A stretch of DNA of 64,000 bases, from the IMG/VR virus record IMGVR_UViG_3300001242_000019, positions 53,366-117,365 of that record; one strand, 5' to 3'. A program made the translations under genes and the position numbers. Positions within the stretch are counted from its first letter, which is position 1. Every line of letters begins with the position of its first letter. The notes beneath the pieces are model-generated. The model saw only the letters and a program-made list of their open reading frames with translations, was not told where the DNA came from and ran no database searches. Shown piece by piece: positions 7,904 to 17,309 of the stretch. This stretch comes from a virus.

Positions 7904-10900
7904 CTAACAACCAAAGATTGCCATTAACGGATCATCAGAATCTAAGATCTCCTGGATCTTATCAACAACAGGCTTAGCGGTTTCCTCTGAAAGAATGGTC
8001 TTGATAAATTCTTTCGTAGCCATCACAGTAGCAATCGCTTGCTCAGCATCACCATAGGGACTCGGCTTAACGACAGGACTCTCAGCGTATTCATCTACGG
8101 GTTTAAGTTTAACATTTGGATCAGTTTTCTTCTTGCGGGTGATAATTTTCTTAGCCGTTAAGTTATTCCACTTAGCAGACTTCTCCCCCGTAACAATTAA
8201 GGTATTGCCTTTAACAAACTTAGCTTTATGATCAACGTGAACCTTGCCAAAGGCATTGAACCAGACATCAGAACCCTGAGTTTCAAGACAAACACGAGCG
8301 TATTCATTACCATTTTTCGTAGGACCTATCTTAACATCCTTAACGATGCCGCCTATTTCTACAAGCTCACCATCACCAACACTGGCCCAAGCAACGTAGG
8401 GTAAACCACCTAATGGGTGGCCTGAAACATAAAGTCCAATGTGCTCTTTCTCGTAAGCCAATTGAAGTTTCTCTGTAAAATCCTTTGGTTCTAATAATTC
8501 ACACATAGGATTCTTAACACCCTTAGTTGTCCGGATCTTAGGCTTACCATAAGCATCTAGTTCACCACGGAGATCACAGTAGTGATTCCAGACAATATGA
8601 CGATTCGGTTCAAAGCAATCAAAGGCTCCAACCTTAATTAAATTCGTCATAACCTTCTTGTTCACCGTTTTCTTATTAACGCGACTAAAGAAGTCCGTGA
8701 AGTCCGTGTAAGGTCTCGTGTCTTTAATGACATTAACAATGGCTTCTCCAACTCCACCAATTGTCACTAAGCCAAACCGAATGTTGGGCCCTTCGATAGT
8801 AAACCCTACGTCCGATAGATTAATATCCGGCGGAAGCATATCAATACCAATACGTCGACATTCCTGAACATTCGCAACGGTACTATCCTTATTACCAGCC
8901 TCCATAGAAAGCTGAGATGTCATAAATTCCGTAGCGTAATGAGTCTTTAACCATGCCGTCTGGTATGTAATTTCTGCATAACATCCAGCGTGTGGTCTGT
9001 TAAAACCATAACCGGCAAAGACCTTAATCTGATCGAATAAATGATTCAAGAACTCTTCAGTATAGTTTAAGCTTAATCCTCCGACTAGGTTCTTACTGGT
9101 ATTGCCATGTAAGAATTCAGGTCGTAATGCTTCAACTTCATCGACCTTTTTCTTACCCATGACTCGACGAATACTATCGGCACCACCTAATGTATAGCCT
9201 GCGAATTGTCGAACTGCTTGAATGATTTGCTCTTGATAAATAAACACGCCGCTACCCTGCATTAAAATAGGTTCTAAGTCAGGATGTTCAAAGGTAAGCT
9301 TAGCACCATGTCGATTCTCAACATATTGTTCAACCATGGTTAGTCCATTATCTAACTTAGCATCAATAGGCCCTGGCCTATATAGAGCTAATAAGTCAAT
9401 GATAATATCAAAGGTATCAGGTTTAACATCCTTAACAAGCCGTGTCATACCGCCGGATTCTAACTGAAAGATTGAGTGAGTATGACCATCTTGAAGAGTC
9501 TTATAAGTTGCTGGATCATCAAGTTCAATTTCATCAATGTCAATATCGACACCATGAATCGCTTTAATACTAATCAATGTTTTATCGATTGTTGTTAGTG
9601 TCTTAAGGCCTAACACATCAAGCTTTAGTGCGCCAACATAATCCAGAGCGGACATATCCCATGCAGCAACCGGAAGAACTGCAGTGTCTGATGCGCTCAT
9701 GAGTGGAATGTAATCCGTCACAGGGCCTGGCGTAATCACAACTCCGGCAGCATGAATACCACGCTGTCGAATGACACCCTCTAAACGTTTCGCATCATGC
9801 ATAACTTCGGGATAGTTATTAAGCTTAGTCACAAAGGCCTTGACATCTTTAACAAAGTTCTCACCATAACGTTCTTTAGACTTATCGGTTGTGTCATCTG
9901 CAATACCAAAGAGTTTATCTAATGTAACGTCTGATTGGTCTGGCATCTTATCTGGTATAAGCTTTGCTAAAGCATCCGTGTCAGCGAAACCGTAATCACG
10001 AACTCGCATAACGTCACGAATGGCTGACTTCACACCGATTCTACCGAAGGTTGCAATCTGAGCAACATGATCTCTGCCATATTTTTGCATGAGATAGTCA
10101 ATCATTTCACCGCGGCGCTCATAATCCCAGTCCATATCAATGTCTGGCATGGATTCACGTTCTGGATTTAAGAACCGTTCAAACATAAAACCATGTCTAA
10201 TGGGATCCATCTTGGTGATCTTCAAACAGTTCGATAGTAAGCTACCTGCAGCCGATCCACGGCCTGGGCCATAGCGAATCTTACGTCGTGTTGCTTCGGC
10301 ACACATGTCCTCTAAGATTAAAAAGTAACTTGCATACCCCTTAGGATTAATAACACCTAGTTCCATGTCAAGTCTCTTAATATAAGTCTCGGGACTATCA
10401 TAGCATTTCTCACGTTCCATGATATCTATGAGTCCTTCATATGATTGACGCTTAAGCCATGTCTCAGGACTATAGCCCTCAGGCACCGGAAACTCTGGCA
10501 TAAGTCGTTGACCTAACTTAGGTTTAAAATTACACTTAGCAGTAATACGTACCGTATTGTCAATAGCATAACTATAATACGATTCATACGTAGAGTCCTG
10601 AGCCCACGCGTCCATCTCATCGCCATCGCAAAGGTAATAGTCCGGCCCGCCAGGGAAACGCCAACGAGTTGGATCGTCTTTAAGCTTATTGATCTGAATA
10701 CAGAGTAATGTATCGTGAACATCAGCATCCGTATCATAGATATAGTGAACGTCCTTGGTCGCTACGAGTGGTACGCCATTCGTTTTGTGCATCTCAATAA
10801 GCCAAGTGTTAACAACCTTTTGTTCCATGGTTGAATTACTTTGAAGCTCCATGTAAACTTCATCGAAGATCGATTGTAGTCGTTCAATAAATTCATTGGC

Positions 10901-11488
10901 TTCGTTGATTTCACCTTTAAGTACATGCTGCGGTACCCGACCACCAATACATGCTGTTGAACAAATTAATCCCTTGCCTAGACCGTGGGCTTCGATAAAA
11001 TCTAAGTCCGTACGTTCTTTACGGTCAAAGTAACCTGTCGTACTAGCATCGGATATGATCTTCATTAGGTTCTTAAATCCTGTCTCGTCTTTAATCCAGA
11101 CAATTAAGTGGTAGTTATCATAACCAAGATCTGCCATATCATTACGAGAATGAATTCGACGATCCTCAGTCTCTTCTAATTCACAACCATAAATAACTTT
11201 GAAATCCTGGAAACCTTGGGCTTTAGCAGTATTAAAATCTCCACCGCAACAGCTTAAAGGCTTACCTCCCTTAGGTTCCTCAAGCCATACGCCACAAAAC
11301 GGACACTTCTTCCATTTCTTAGCTTCGTTATGAATTTCAATATAGCCGCAAAGATTTCGATGGTCTGTGATAGCTACAGCATTCTGGCCCATCTCACATG
11401 CTCTCTTAATGAGTTCTTTAATCTTAGCTGCTCCATCCAAAATGGAAAATTCTGTATGAACATGGAGATGTACGAAATCTCTAATAAT
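7904..11488 (-). CDS. dnaE: DNA polymerase III alpha subunit (DnaE type), apparent ATT start
   Basis: The 1194-residue replicative polymerase starts with a PHP domain (FVHLHVHTEFSILDG). The palm carries PDIDMDW, then QFAGYTLGGADSIRRVMGKK, GYGFNRPHAGCYAEITYQTA and a C-terminal OB fold. A zinc-ribbon-like insert with CPFC and CC lies within the PHP domain. The PHP signature requires starting upstream of the first TTG (11440). The only codons available before an in-frame TGA are ATT ATT at 11488 and 11485, 6 and 9 bases after GGAGG, so ATT is probably the start. No separate proofreading exonuclease is seen here; the PHP domain may proofread. Confidence 0.95.
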   Translation of the reverse strand: MIRDFVHLHVHTEFSILDGAAKIKELIKRACEMGQNAVAITDHRNLCGYIEIHNEAKKWKKCPFCGVWLEEPKGGKPLSCCGGDFNTAKAQGFQDFKVIYGCELEETEDRRIHSRNDMADLGYDNYHLIVWIKDETGFKNLMKIISDASTTGYFDRKERTDLDFIEAHGLGKGLICSTACIGGRVPQHVLKGEINEANEFIERLQSIFDEVYMELQSNSTMEQKVVNTWLIEMHKTNGVPLVATKDVHYIYDTDADVHDTLLCIQINKLKDDPTRWRFPGGPDYYLCDGDEMDAWAQDSTYESYYSYAIDNTVRITAKCNFKPKLGQRLMPEFPVPEGYSPETWLKRQSYEGLIDIMEREKCYDSPETYIKRLDMELGVINPKGYASYFLILEDMCAEATRRKIRYGPGRGSAAGSLLSNCLKITKMDPIRHGFMFERFLNPERESMPDIDMDWDYERRGEMIDYLMQKYGRDHVAQIATFGRIGVKSAIRDVMRVRDYGFADTDALAKLIPDKMPDQSDVTLDKLFGIADDTTDKSKERYGENFVKDVKAFVTKLNNYPEVMHDAKRLEGVIRQRGIHAAGVVITPGPVTDYIPLMSASDTAVLPVAAWDMSALDYVGALKLDVLGLKTLTTIDKTLISIKAIHGVDIDIDEIELDDPATYKTLQDGHTHSIFQLESGGMTRLVKDVKPDTFDIIIDLLALYRPGPIDAKLDNGLTMVEQYVENRHGAKLTFEHPDLEPILMQGSGVFIYQEQIIQAVRQFAGYTLGGADSIRRVMGKKKVDEVEALRPEFLHGNTSKNLVGGLSLNYTEEFLNHLFDQIKVFAGYGFNRPHAGCYAEITYQTAWLKTHYATEFMTSQLSMEAGNKDSTVANVQECRRIGIDMLPPDINLSDVGFTIEGPNIRFGLVTIGGVGEAIVNVIKDTRPYTDFTDFFSRVNKKTVNKKVMTNLIKVGAFDCFEPNRHIVWNHYCDLRGELDAYGKPKIRTTKGVKNPMCELLEPKDFTEKLQLAYEKEHIGLYVSGHPLGGLPYVAWASVGDGELVEIGGIVKDVKIGPTKNGNEYARVCLETQGSDVWFNAFGKVHVDHKAKFVKGNTLIVTGEKSAKWNNLTAKKIITRKKKTDPNVKLKPVDEYAESPVVKPSPYGDAEQAIATVMATKEFIKTILSEETAKPVVDKIQEILDSDDPLMAIFGC

Positions 11489-11499
11489 TAATCACCTCC

Positions 11500-11760
11500 T
11501 TAATCTGGTATTACGATCTCGGCAATTTTACTTTTGCCCATTTCGTAAAGTTGTTCTTCACTAAGTAAAACAGTCTTAGTTTGATCAGCAAACCATTGTA
11601 GGATTTCATCAGAACCAAGTTCTATTGGCTCTAAGGCAGGTCCCTTATCAGCAGTAAACGTAAGTAAAGTAGATGCAGGATAAATACTACCATTCTTATT
11701 GGGATAACTTCCACTTAGTGGTGGTCCATGACCTTCAGAGTTTGATAATTTATATCCCAT
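11500..11760 (-). CDS. Small unknown protein with the IxxIxIPD C-terminal motif
   Basis: An 86-residue protein starting at ATG 11760, 6 bases after GGCGG and overlapping the HNH gene end. No domain recognised. It ends MGKSKIAEIVIPD, one of about ten proteins here with this ending. Confidence 0.75.
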   Translation of the reverse strand: MGYKLSNSEGHGPPLSGSYPNKNGSIYPASTLLTFTADKGPALEPIELGSDEILQWFADQTKTVLLSEEQLYEMGKSKIAEIVIPD

Positions 11761-12148
11761 TGCATGCCGCCTTTCTTTTAGCCAGATAGGTTCGCAGGTC
11801 CATAGTTCCCTTATCATTATTACACCGCTTACAACAACAGGCATAATTATCTAAGGAATCGCGCCCTCGTCCAGAATAGTCTGCTCGGCAAACAATATGA
11901 TCGACTGTAACTTCTGGATCATTAGGGTCTAAGCGAGCATGACAAATATAACAAGTATAATTATCACGAATCAATGCCTCTTGTCTCATACGCTTCTTGT
12001 CTTCTTTAGTAACGAGAAGTCTGATAGCATTGCTATTAATCCACTCAGCACCTTGACGGCGAACTAATTGATTAGCGATCATCTTCCGACAGGGTTTCAG
12101 AAGTTTGCCTGTGGGATGATACACATCAATTATTGCTGCTTCTTTCAT
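11750..12148 (-). CDS. HNH endonuclease
   Basis: The 132-residue protein has a C-terminal HNH zinc-finger fold: CYIC, VDHIVCR, then NYACCCKRCNNDKG. The N-terminus has a basic region that may contact DNA. It may be a free-standing homing nuclease or a host-genome nuclease. Its gene overlaps both neighbours and shares their orientation, so it is fully integrated into the operon. Confidence 0.9.
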   Translation of the reverse strand: MKEAAIIDVYHPTGKLLKPCRKMIANQLVRRQGAEWINSNAIRLLVTKEDKKRMRQEALIRDNYTCYICHARLDPNDPEVTVDHIVCRADYSGRGRDSLDNYACCCKRCNNDKGTMDLRTYLAKRKAACNGI

Positions 12149-12150
12149 GT

Positions 12151-12354
12151 TTAGTCCTCCGGAATAGAGATGTTAAGAATACGTTGTCTACCCTTCTCAT
12201 GAAGTAATTCTTGATCAGTATAACTTATAGTTTCATAACTACATCCTGGGCAAATTAGCCATAGATCACCATAATGATCGATTGTATAATGATAATAAAC
12301 AACATACCTCCATTGACAATTAGGGCACTCAACTTCTACATTAAATCGCTTCAC
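12151..12354 (-). CDS. Zinc-ribbon protein with IxxIxIPD C-terminal motif
   Basis: A 67-residue protein from a GTG at 12354 that matches the starts of its paralogues (short lead, then CPNC). It has CPNC and CPGC pairs making one zinc ribbon and ends KGRQRILNISIPED. It overlaps the upstream gene by 14 bases. It is related to the genes at 13550, 13710, 13962 and 14196. Confidence 0.8.
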   Translation of the reverse strand: MKRFNVEVECPNCQWRYVVYYHYTIDHYGDLWLICPGCSYETISYTDQELLHEKGRQRILNISIPED

Positions 12355-13012
12355 CAATCTCAGCTTCTTTAGACTTTGACTTGTCATAGTATTTACCGGC
12401 AAGCTTAATGGCAATTACTTCTTGTTCGGCGTCAAACTTAGCAATCATTTCTGCTGTAGGATACGTATCAATTAATTCATTACGACGCCAAACATAAGAA
12501 TCCTTACGAGGCTTTGATAAGTCAACAAAACTATATGAAACGTCACGATCTTGAAGACCTAACTCTTTATTGAGTTGTAGTTCTAAGAATTGTTCTTCAG
12601 TGATGCGAGTAACAACATCGTAACCATGGTGAGACACGCGATAAGCAGTAACTAATACTACCATAGGAATGACATGGATGTCTTCAACATATCGTTGACA
12701 ACTAACAAACATAATATCTTTGTAAAGTACAACACTTTCCTGACCACCGACACCGTCCCATCCTTTAAGGGATTTGCTCGGATCAATGTCTCGACTTGTG
12801 TTTCGTTCTATTATGCTTGTTGGTCTTGATATGTCCGTGGGAAGTCTTGGTCTTACTAAATCCTTTTTTAAGGACTTCCTAATCTCCTTTTCTTTGGCGA
12901 GCGCTTCTTCAGGCGTTACTTGAGCCATACCGTGTTTCTTAGCAACAACATTAGCAGCATCGATAATCTCAAGAACTGATGTGCTCGGTACCTGCGGAGT
13001 CTTCTTGCTCAT
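12341..13012 (-). CDS. Unknown protein
   Basis: A 223-residue protein with a Lys/Glu-rich helical N-terminal third and a globular remainder (KGWDGVGGQESVVLY, YRVSHHGYDVVTRIT). No family recognised. ATG at 13012 overlaps the previous gene. Confidence 0.75.
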   Translation of the reverse strand: MSKKTPQVPSTSVLEIIDAANVVAKKHGMAQVTPEEALAKEKEIRKSLKKDLVRPRLPTDISRPTSIIERNTSRDIDPSKSLKGWDGVGGQESVVLYKDIMFVSCQRYVEDIHVIPMVVLVTAYRVSHHGYDVVTRITEEQFLELQLNKELGLQDRDVSYSFVDLSKPRKDSYVWRRNELIDTYPTAEMIAKFDAEQEVIAIKLAGKYYDKSKSKEAEIGEAI

Positions 13013-13547
13013 CTGGATCTTCCTCCTTTGTCATATCCTTAAAGAGCTTAACGTACCACTGATTAGCAATCACATCGTCTGTAATAGCTTTGAGTTCATC
13101 TTCGGATTCAATGACGCTCCACCAGGAACTCTGACCATAAATAACTTCTTTGAGTTCTGGCACAAACATCGCAGGATTATGCATTCGGTTAATACTTAAG
13201 ACTAATGTCTCAGGATGATGAGAAATTATAAGCCCTATATCTACTTCGCCGAGTAAGATTCCCAAGTAAGTTTTACCACCATATTCTTCACCACAAGGTC
13301 GTACACCGACTAAGCATCCTACTTTACGAGAATAAAGACCTGGAACAATAGCAGCTTCTTTAGGCTGTTCAATGGCGCTTATAGTTAATGGATACTCGAT
13401 ATATCGTGATTTAAAGCCGTCACATTCGACTTCGAATTCATCGTCTTCAACCTGTGATAGGTCTTGTTTGTTTAGTTTACATGCAAAAACTGTTTTACCA
13501 AAACTCTTTCCAAATCCACGATATTTACAGCGGCTACACTTATGCAT
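12969..13547 (-). CDS. Unknown protein with N-terminal Cys motif
   Basis: The 192-residue protein begins MHKCSRCKYRGFGKSFGKT and has CKLNK and CDGF further on, giving four cysteines that could hold one metal. The rest is a beta-rich domain of unknown type with an acidic tail. ATG at 13547 follows AGGAGG. Confidence 0.75.
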   Translation of the reverse strand: MHKCSRCKYRGFGKSFGKTVFACKLNKQDLSQVEDDEFEVECDGFKSRYIEYPLTISAIEQPKEAAIVPGLYSRKVGCLVGVRPCGEEYGGKTYLGILLGEVDIGLIISHHPETLVLSINRMHNPAMFVPELKEVIYGQSSWWSVIESEDELKAITDDVIANQWYVKLFKDMTKEEDPDEQEDSAGTEHISS

Positions 13548-13549
13548 AA

Positions 13550-13732
13550 TTAATCCTCCTTAATAATATCTTCAAGTAATTTTCTACCACGGTCATGTAA
13601 GAAATCTTCATAAGCCTTACTTACAAGCCATCTAGTATTACAATGGAAGCACCTGATATTACCTCCACGTTTTAATGATCCCATAGATACATAGTGTAAT
13701 AAATTACACTCAGGACAATGCGACGTAAACAT
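13550..13732 (-). CDS. Zinc-ribbon protein with IPD-like C-terminal motif
   Basis: A 60-residue protein, MFTSHCPEC then CFHC, a single zinc ribbon, ending RGRKLLEDIIKED. Start chosen at 13732, 6 bases after GGAG; the reading frame continues far upstream without a good start. It overlaps the next zinc-ribbon gene by 23 bases. Confidence 0.75.
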   Translation of the reverse strand: MFTSHCPECNLLHYVSMGSLKRGGNIRCFHCNTRWLVSKAYEDFLHDRGRKLLEDIIKED

Positions 13733-13949
13733 CATCTTCTCCTTCAAATACTGGTATTTTAATTTCTTGAATATATTTTCGACCTTGAATGTATTGAGAT
13801 CGTTCAGATTGATCTGTATAATAAATACGCTCAGTCCAACAATGATCGCATGAAGAACAATGTAATTTAAGATTTGTAAAGGCAACAAGAACAACATTAA
13901 AATGACATCGATGATTACACTCAGGACAACGAATTTTAAATAGGTTCAC
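13710..13949 (-). CDS. Zinc-ribbon protein with internal IPD-like motif
   Basis: A 79-residue paralogue (CPEC...CSSC) starting at GTG 13949, 8 bases after AGGAGG. The usual ending appears as GRKYIQEIKIP but is followed by 14 more residues; those extra codons overlap the next gene and hold its ribosome site. Confidence 0.8.
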   Translation of the reverse strand: MNLFKIRCPECNHRCHFNVVLVAFTNLKLHCSSCDHCWTERIYYTDQSERSQYIQGRKYIQEIKIPVFEGEDDVYVALS

Positions 13950-13961
13950 TCACCAAACCTC

Positions 13962-14183
13962 CTAGTCTGGTATTACAATATCGTCAAGCATTCGGCGACC
14001 ACGTTCATATAAATCTCGCTTCTCGGTTTCAGAACCAGGTTCTGCTTTACCGATTAATTCTTTCTCGATCCATGTATAAGCGCATGCGGGACACTTTAGA
14101 GTAGCACCACGATACCAATTATGTTTTGATTCAAATCTAACTCCTGCCTTACACACTGGACATAAGGTTTTGAATGTATACAC
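13962..14183 (-). CDS. Zinc-ribbon protein ending DDIVIPD
   Basis: A 73-residue paralogue with CPVC and CPAC, starting at GTG 14183 after AGGAGG. It ends RDLYERGRRMLDDIVIPD, nearly identical to the next gene, which suggests recent tandem duplication. Confidence 0.8.
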   Translation of the reverse strand: MYTFKTLCPVCKAGVRFESKHNWYRGATLKCPACAYTWIEKELIGKAEPGSETEKRDLYERGRRMLDDIVIPD

Positions 14184-14195
14184 TAATCAGACCTC

Positions 14196-14411
14196 CTAGT
14201 CTGGTATAACAATATCGTCGAAACACTTTTTACCTCGCTCATACAATGCCTTATCTGTTTGATTATCAGGAAGTCCTTCAATATTTTTCTCAGTCCAGAA
14301 ATGACCACAGTTAGTACATCCTATAGATAGATCATGATACACTAAAACATGAGTTGTGAAGGTATGAGTGTCTCCACATCTTGGGCAGGTAATTTTATAG
14401 TTGTTTGCCAA
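14196..14411 (-). CDS. Zinc-ribbon protein ending DDIVIPD
   Basis: A 71-residue paralogue with CPRC and CTNC and the ending ALYERGKKCFDDIVIPD. TTG start at 14411 with GGAGG upstream. It heads the run of tandem zinc-ribbon genes. Confidence 0.8.
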   Translation of the reverse strand: MANNYKITCPRCGDTHTFTTHVLVYHDLSIGCTNCGHFWTEKNIEGLPDNQTDKALYERGKKCFDDIVIPD

Positions 14412-14506
14412 ATTTTAGACCTCCATTTGCACAAAATCCTAATATTTGCTAAAATCCTGAAATCGGCCTGGATATATATGTGGATTTTTAGGCCCTTTAA
14501 GGCGAT

Positions 14507-14659
14507 TTACTTAGATCGCCTCTTATGCCACCATTCATAAATTGCACGGCTAGGAACTACCCATATCCAGCAAACAAGAAAGAGCCCAGCCCACCAAAGG
14601 CAAACGAGTGGAAATCGCCATCCATCATTTTCAATACTGGGCCCATCTAAGTTAAACAT
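14507..14659 (-). CDS. Small tryptophan-rich membrane protein
   Basis: A 50-residue ORF, start ATG at 14659 with GAGG upstream, overlapping the end of the upstream gene. One hydrophobic helix rich in Trp (LVCLWWAGLFLVCWIWVV) is followed by a basic tail (WWHKRRSK), so it probably spans the membrane once with the tail inside. Function unknown. Confidence 0.7.
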   Translation of the reverse strand: MFNLDGPSIENDGWRFPLVCLWWAGLFLVCWIWVVPSRAIYEWWHKRRSK

Positions 14660-14987
14660 CAGTATCCTCGTTTCTTTTACCAGCGGCTCCTAAGGTTAAA
14701 TAACCAGGGTGACAAATACCATTTTCATCGGGTTCACAAGCTTCCGGTACTTCAGCTATAACAAAACGATGACCACAAGAACAATCAATAGTGTAAACTT
14801 CGTTAATATTCCAGTCATCAAAAGCATCACCTAATTTACTTTGCAAAAACCCACGAAGAGCCATAGGATCTAAAGACGTTCCAATAACCTTGATGTCTTC
14901 CCAATTATAGCCGGTCTTACAATTCATGCATTCTGTGTCTGTGTCATTTTCTTCTTCATCGATCACTACATTGACACTTTTGACCAT
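14652..14987 (-). CDS. Cys-rich unknown protein
   Basis: A 111-residue protein with CMNC early and CSCGH later, which could form a split zinc site, and a very acidic N-terminus. It is the first gene after a repeated promoter element, with a ribosome site in the region before 14987. Confidence 0.75.
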   Translation of the reverse strand: MVKSVNVVIDEEENDTDTECMNCKTGYNWEDIKVIGTSLDPMALRGFLQSKLGDAFDDWNINEVYTIDCSCGHRFVIAEVPEACEPDENGICHPGYLTLGAAGKRNEDTDV

Positions 14988-15008
14988 TTAAATCACTCCT
15001 CATTACAT

Positions 15009-15036
15009 ATTATATCACAATTTGTAACAAAAATAC
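15009..15036 (-). promoter_or_regulatory. Repeated phage promoter-like element (copy 4)
   Basis: Minus strand TTTTTGTTACAAATTGTG then ATATAATA, ahead of the gene ending at 14652. Confidence 0.6.
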
Positions 15037-15063
15037 ACCGACCCACAAAGAGGTCGGTGTATT
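15032..15063 (-). terminator. Hairpin after the small gene downstream of GroES
   Basis: A 12-base stem AATACACCGACC / GGTCGGTGTATT, five bases after the stop of the 15068-15235 gene, and followed on the minus strand by a T-rich run that merges with the promoter element. Confidence 0.75.
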
Positions 15064-15067
15064 GCCG

Positions 15068-15235
15068 TTACGGTAATATTGATTTAAGTAATTGTTTTAA
15101 TAAAGCACTAAGAAGCTCTGGAGCTATTTCATATAGGCTAAATCGTACAATACCGCTAAAATCAATATTCCGCGAAGTACATTTTAGTTTCTTAATTTCA
15201 ACACTTTGCCTAATAGTAGGCTTATCGCAACACAT
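15068..15235 (-). CDS. Small unknown protein coupled to GroES
   Basis: A 55-residue ORF whose ATG overlaps the GroES stop (TAATG). It starts MCCDKPTIRQSVEIKKLKC and ends in a leucine-rich helix (ELLSALLKQLLKSILP). No family recognised; overlap with the upstream stop supports it being real. Confidence 0.6.
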   Translation of the reverse strand: MCCDKPTIRQSVEIKKLKCTSRNIDFSGIVRFSLYEIAPELLSALLKQLLKSILP

Positions 15236-15516
15236 TAGAGAATAGCCAGGATATCTCGTTCGTTAATTATCCAACAGTCTTTTTCATAAGCTTCGATAGG
15301 AACGCCCGTAAATTTAGCGAAGACCACTCGATCTCCAATTTGAACATCCATTGGAATTAATGCACCTTCTTCAGTACGAGTACCATTACCGATAGCCGTT
15401 ACAACGCCTATACGGTGTGGATCGTCTTTATGGTCGACTCCAACTAAGATAATCCCAGATTCTGTTGTTTCTTCTGAATCGACCTTAACAGCAAGTCGAG
15501 CACCTAATAATTTCAT
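15235..15516 (-). CDS. groES: GroES-like co-chaperonin
   Basis: The 93-residue protein follows the Cpn10 pattern: LLGARLAVKVDSEE, a mobile-loop region with SGIILVG, GVVTAIGNGTR, DVQIGDRVVFAKFTGVPIE and the ending ERDILAIL. Phage co-chaperonins such as T4 Gp31 pair with host GroEL to fold capsid proteins. No GroEL lies in the window. ATG at 15516 has GGAGG at 8 bases. Confidence 0.9.
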   Translation of the reverse strand: MKLLGARLAVKVDSEETTESGIILVGVDHKDDPHRIGVVTAIGNGTRTEEGALIPMDVQIGDRVVFAKFTGVPIEAYEKDCWIINERDILAIL

Positions 15517-15530
15517 TAAGTATGCCTCCA

Positions 15531-16559
15531 TTATGCAATGTTATTTAGTTTCTCAATCATCATGGGAAGTAGCTCATCAATGGCTATTCGCTTAATTCCG
15601 GAAATACCGGTATTTGGAGCGTAAACCATAGGAATTTTATGGATCTTAACAAGCTCCTTAACCAAGTTAGATGTATGATGACTAATTGATGTCCAAACGT
15701 GAACTAATCCGTTAACTCGGCGCAAAACATTGATGATTTCATCTTTATCAGCTTTAGGGTCGATATACTCAAACTCCGCTCCTAAATCCGTTAAGACATC
15801 CCTGTAATTGGCTTCTTCTCCGTAACCTCCCACGATGCCAACGGTGTACCCTTTTAATTGGCTTGTCGTAATATGAGGTAGTTTTGTTTGCGAGGTTTTC
15901 CTTTTGCTTACTTTGATCTGATTACTTAATAGTCCATCGTTTGGATAAACTTTAATAATCTTACCTGGAGTATTCTTATTGTCAGTATAATAAGCCACAC
16001 TGACAACAGATCCGACATTGACACTAAATTTCTCTACGTCATGTTTACTTAAAAGTACTTCATCTCCATCAACGATTGCCGTATAGCCTACATTGTTTTG
16101 TTCAATAATACCTAATGCTTCAACACGGGTACACGGCAGGGCATTTTTCTCTACGATCGTAAAGACATAGCGAATTGTAAATCCATCAGAAAGCATACCT
16201 GCACGTTCTGCTTTAATTAAATCACCATTTTCAGCATGAATTGCAGTAGTAATACTCTCGGGGATAAAAATAGAATTACCATCGATAACTAGTGAGCCGC
16301 CCGTTAATTTACGTTCAAATCGACCAATATTAGAGATTTCTTCGATAGACTCTTCTATTGGAATAGACGGTTTATTACAGATTGTTTCAGGTTTAAAGGA
16401 TCTCAGTAGATTTTCAATATCCATGAATTTCTCAATTTTCTCAAAGTAAACGCTACGTTGATTCGAAAGACGCGCATCTTCTAGTGCTGATATCTGCATA
16501 AGCCGAAAGATATCAGCACTGTCTTGAAGCGTTTGGTGTTGCTGCATATTTAAGTTCAT
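15531..16559 (-). CDS. Protein with C-terminal DUF2325 domain
   Basis: A 342-residue protein. The last 95 residues fit DUF2325 (GYTVGIVGGYGEEANYRDVL, then LVHVWTSISHHTSNLVKELV and a glycine-rich end), a Rossmann-like domain found in Bacillota with unknown biochemistry. The middle looks like beta-rich OB or SH3-like units. ATG at 16559 follows AAAGGAGG. Confidence 0.75.
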   Translation of the reverse strand: MNLNMQQHQTLQDSADIFRLMQISALEDARLSNQRSVYFEKIEKFMDIENLLRSFKPETICNKPSIPIEESIEEISNIGRFERKLTGGSLVIDGNSIFIPESITTAIHAENGDLIKAERAGMLSDGFTIRYVFTIVEKNALPCTRVEALGIIEQNNVGYTAIVDGDEVLLSKHDVEKFSVNVGSVVSVAYYTDNKNTPGKIIKVYPNDGLLSNQIKVSKRKTSQTKLPHITTSQLKGYTVGIVGGYGEEANYRDVLTDLGAEFEYIDPKADKDEIINVLRRVNGLVHVWTSISHHTSNLVKELVKIHKIPMVYAPNTGISGIKRIAIDELLPMMIEKLNNIA

Positions 16560-16592
16560 TTTCTCACCTCCTTTCAACAAGATTCGGTGAGA

Positions 16593-17309
16593 TTAGTTAG
16601 TAAACTGGTAATTTGGTGCTAATGTTTTAGCCATAGTAACAGCCGCAGTAAGATCATTCCAGAATTGCTTTTTGGCTAAAAGTTTAGCTTCTTTGGTTTG
16701 CTGTCTTAAGACATACTGAGGATGAAAGGTCGGCATCACTTGAATTCCATCAATTTCTCGCCAATTACCTCGTTCTTGAGTAATCTTTAAATTCGGATCG
16801 TCGCTTAGATATCGCAATGATTCATTACCTAGTGTTAAGATTACTTTAGGCTTAATAATAGCGATTTCATTAAGTAAATGGATTCCACATGCTGCAAGAT
16901 CATCTGAAATAGGCGATCGGCCCTCGGGTAAACGACACTTAATAATATTTGTAAGTCGAACAAGTTTACGGTCAACACCGGCTTTAATTAAGGTAATTGT
17001 AAAGAACATACCAGACTCTCCAACCAATGGAAGACCCATAAGATCTTCCACGGTCGAAGGTGCTTCTCCGATAATCATCAAAGGCGAATTAATTGGGCCT
17101 GATCCGGGTACTGGCCCGCGATTCTCTGATACTCGCAAGCTGCAAATTTTACAGCGATAAACATCAAGACTAAGCTTATTCTGATCATCAAAGTTATCGA
17201 AGACTTGACCCATCGCTTGGATAACATCAGAATCTTTAAATCCCTTATCAACTAAACGAGCTTCGACTCGACTTAATTCAGAATTTACTTTGTCGATGTA
17301 TTTACTCAC
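16593..17309 (-). CDS. Fe-S uracil-DNA glycosylase (family 4/5 type)
   Basis: Of 238 residues, CKIC (53-56), a Cys in NIIKCRLPEGRSP and one in the DDLAACGIHLLNE segment give the four ligands of the 4Fe-4S cluster of family 4/5 enzymes. Motif GEAP (81-84), LPLVGESG and THPQ-like TFHPQYV complete the active site. It removes uracil from DNA. With dUTPase and ThyX it indicates active exclusion of uracil. GTG at 17309 lies in the overlap with the upstream gene, 7 or 8 bases after GGGAG. Confidence 0.9.
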   Translation of the reverse strand: MSKYIDKVNSELSRVEARLVDKGFKDSDVIQAMGQVFDNFDDQNKLSLDVYRCKICSLRVSENRGPVPGSGPINSPLMIIGEAPSTVEDLMGLPLVGESGMFFTITLIKAGVDRKLVRLTNIIKCRLPEGRSPISDDLAACGIHLLNEIAIIKPKVILTLGNESLRYLSDDPNLKITQERGNWREIDGIQVMPTFHPQYVLRQQTKEAKLLAKKQFWNDLTAAVTMAKTLAPNYQFTN

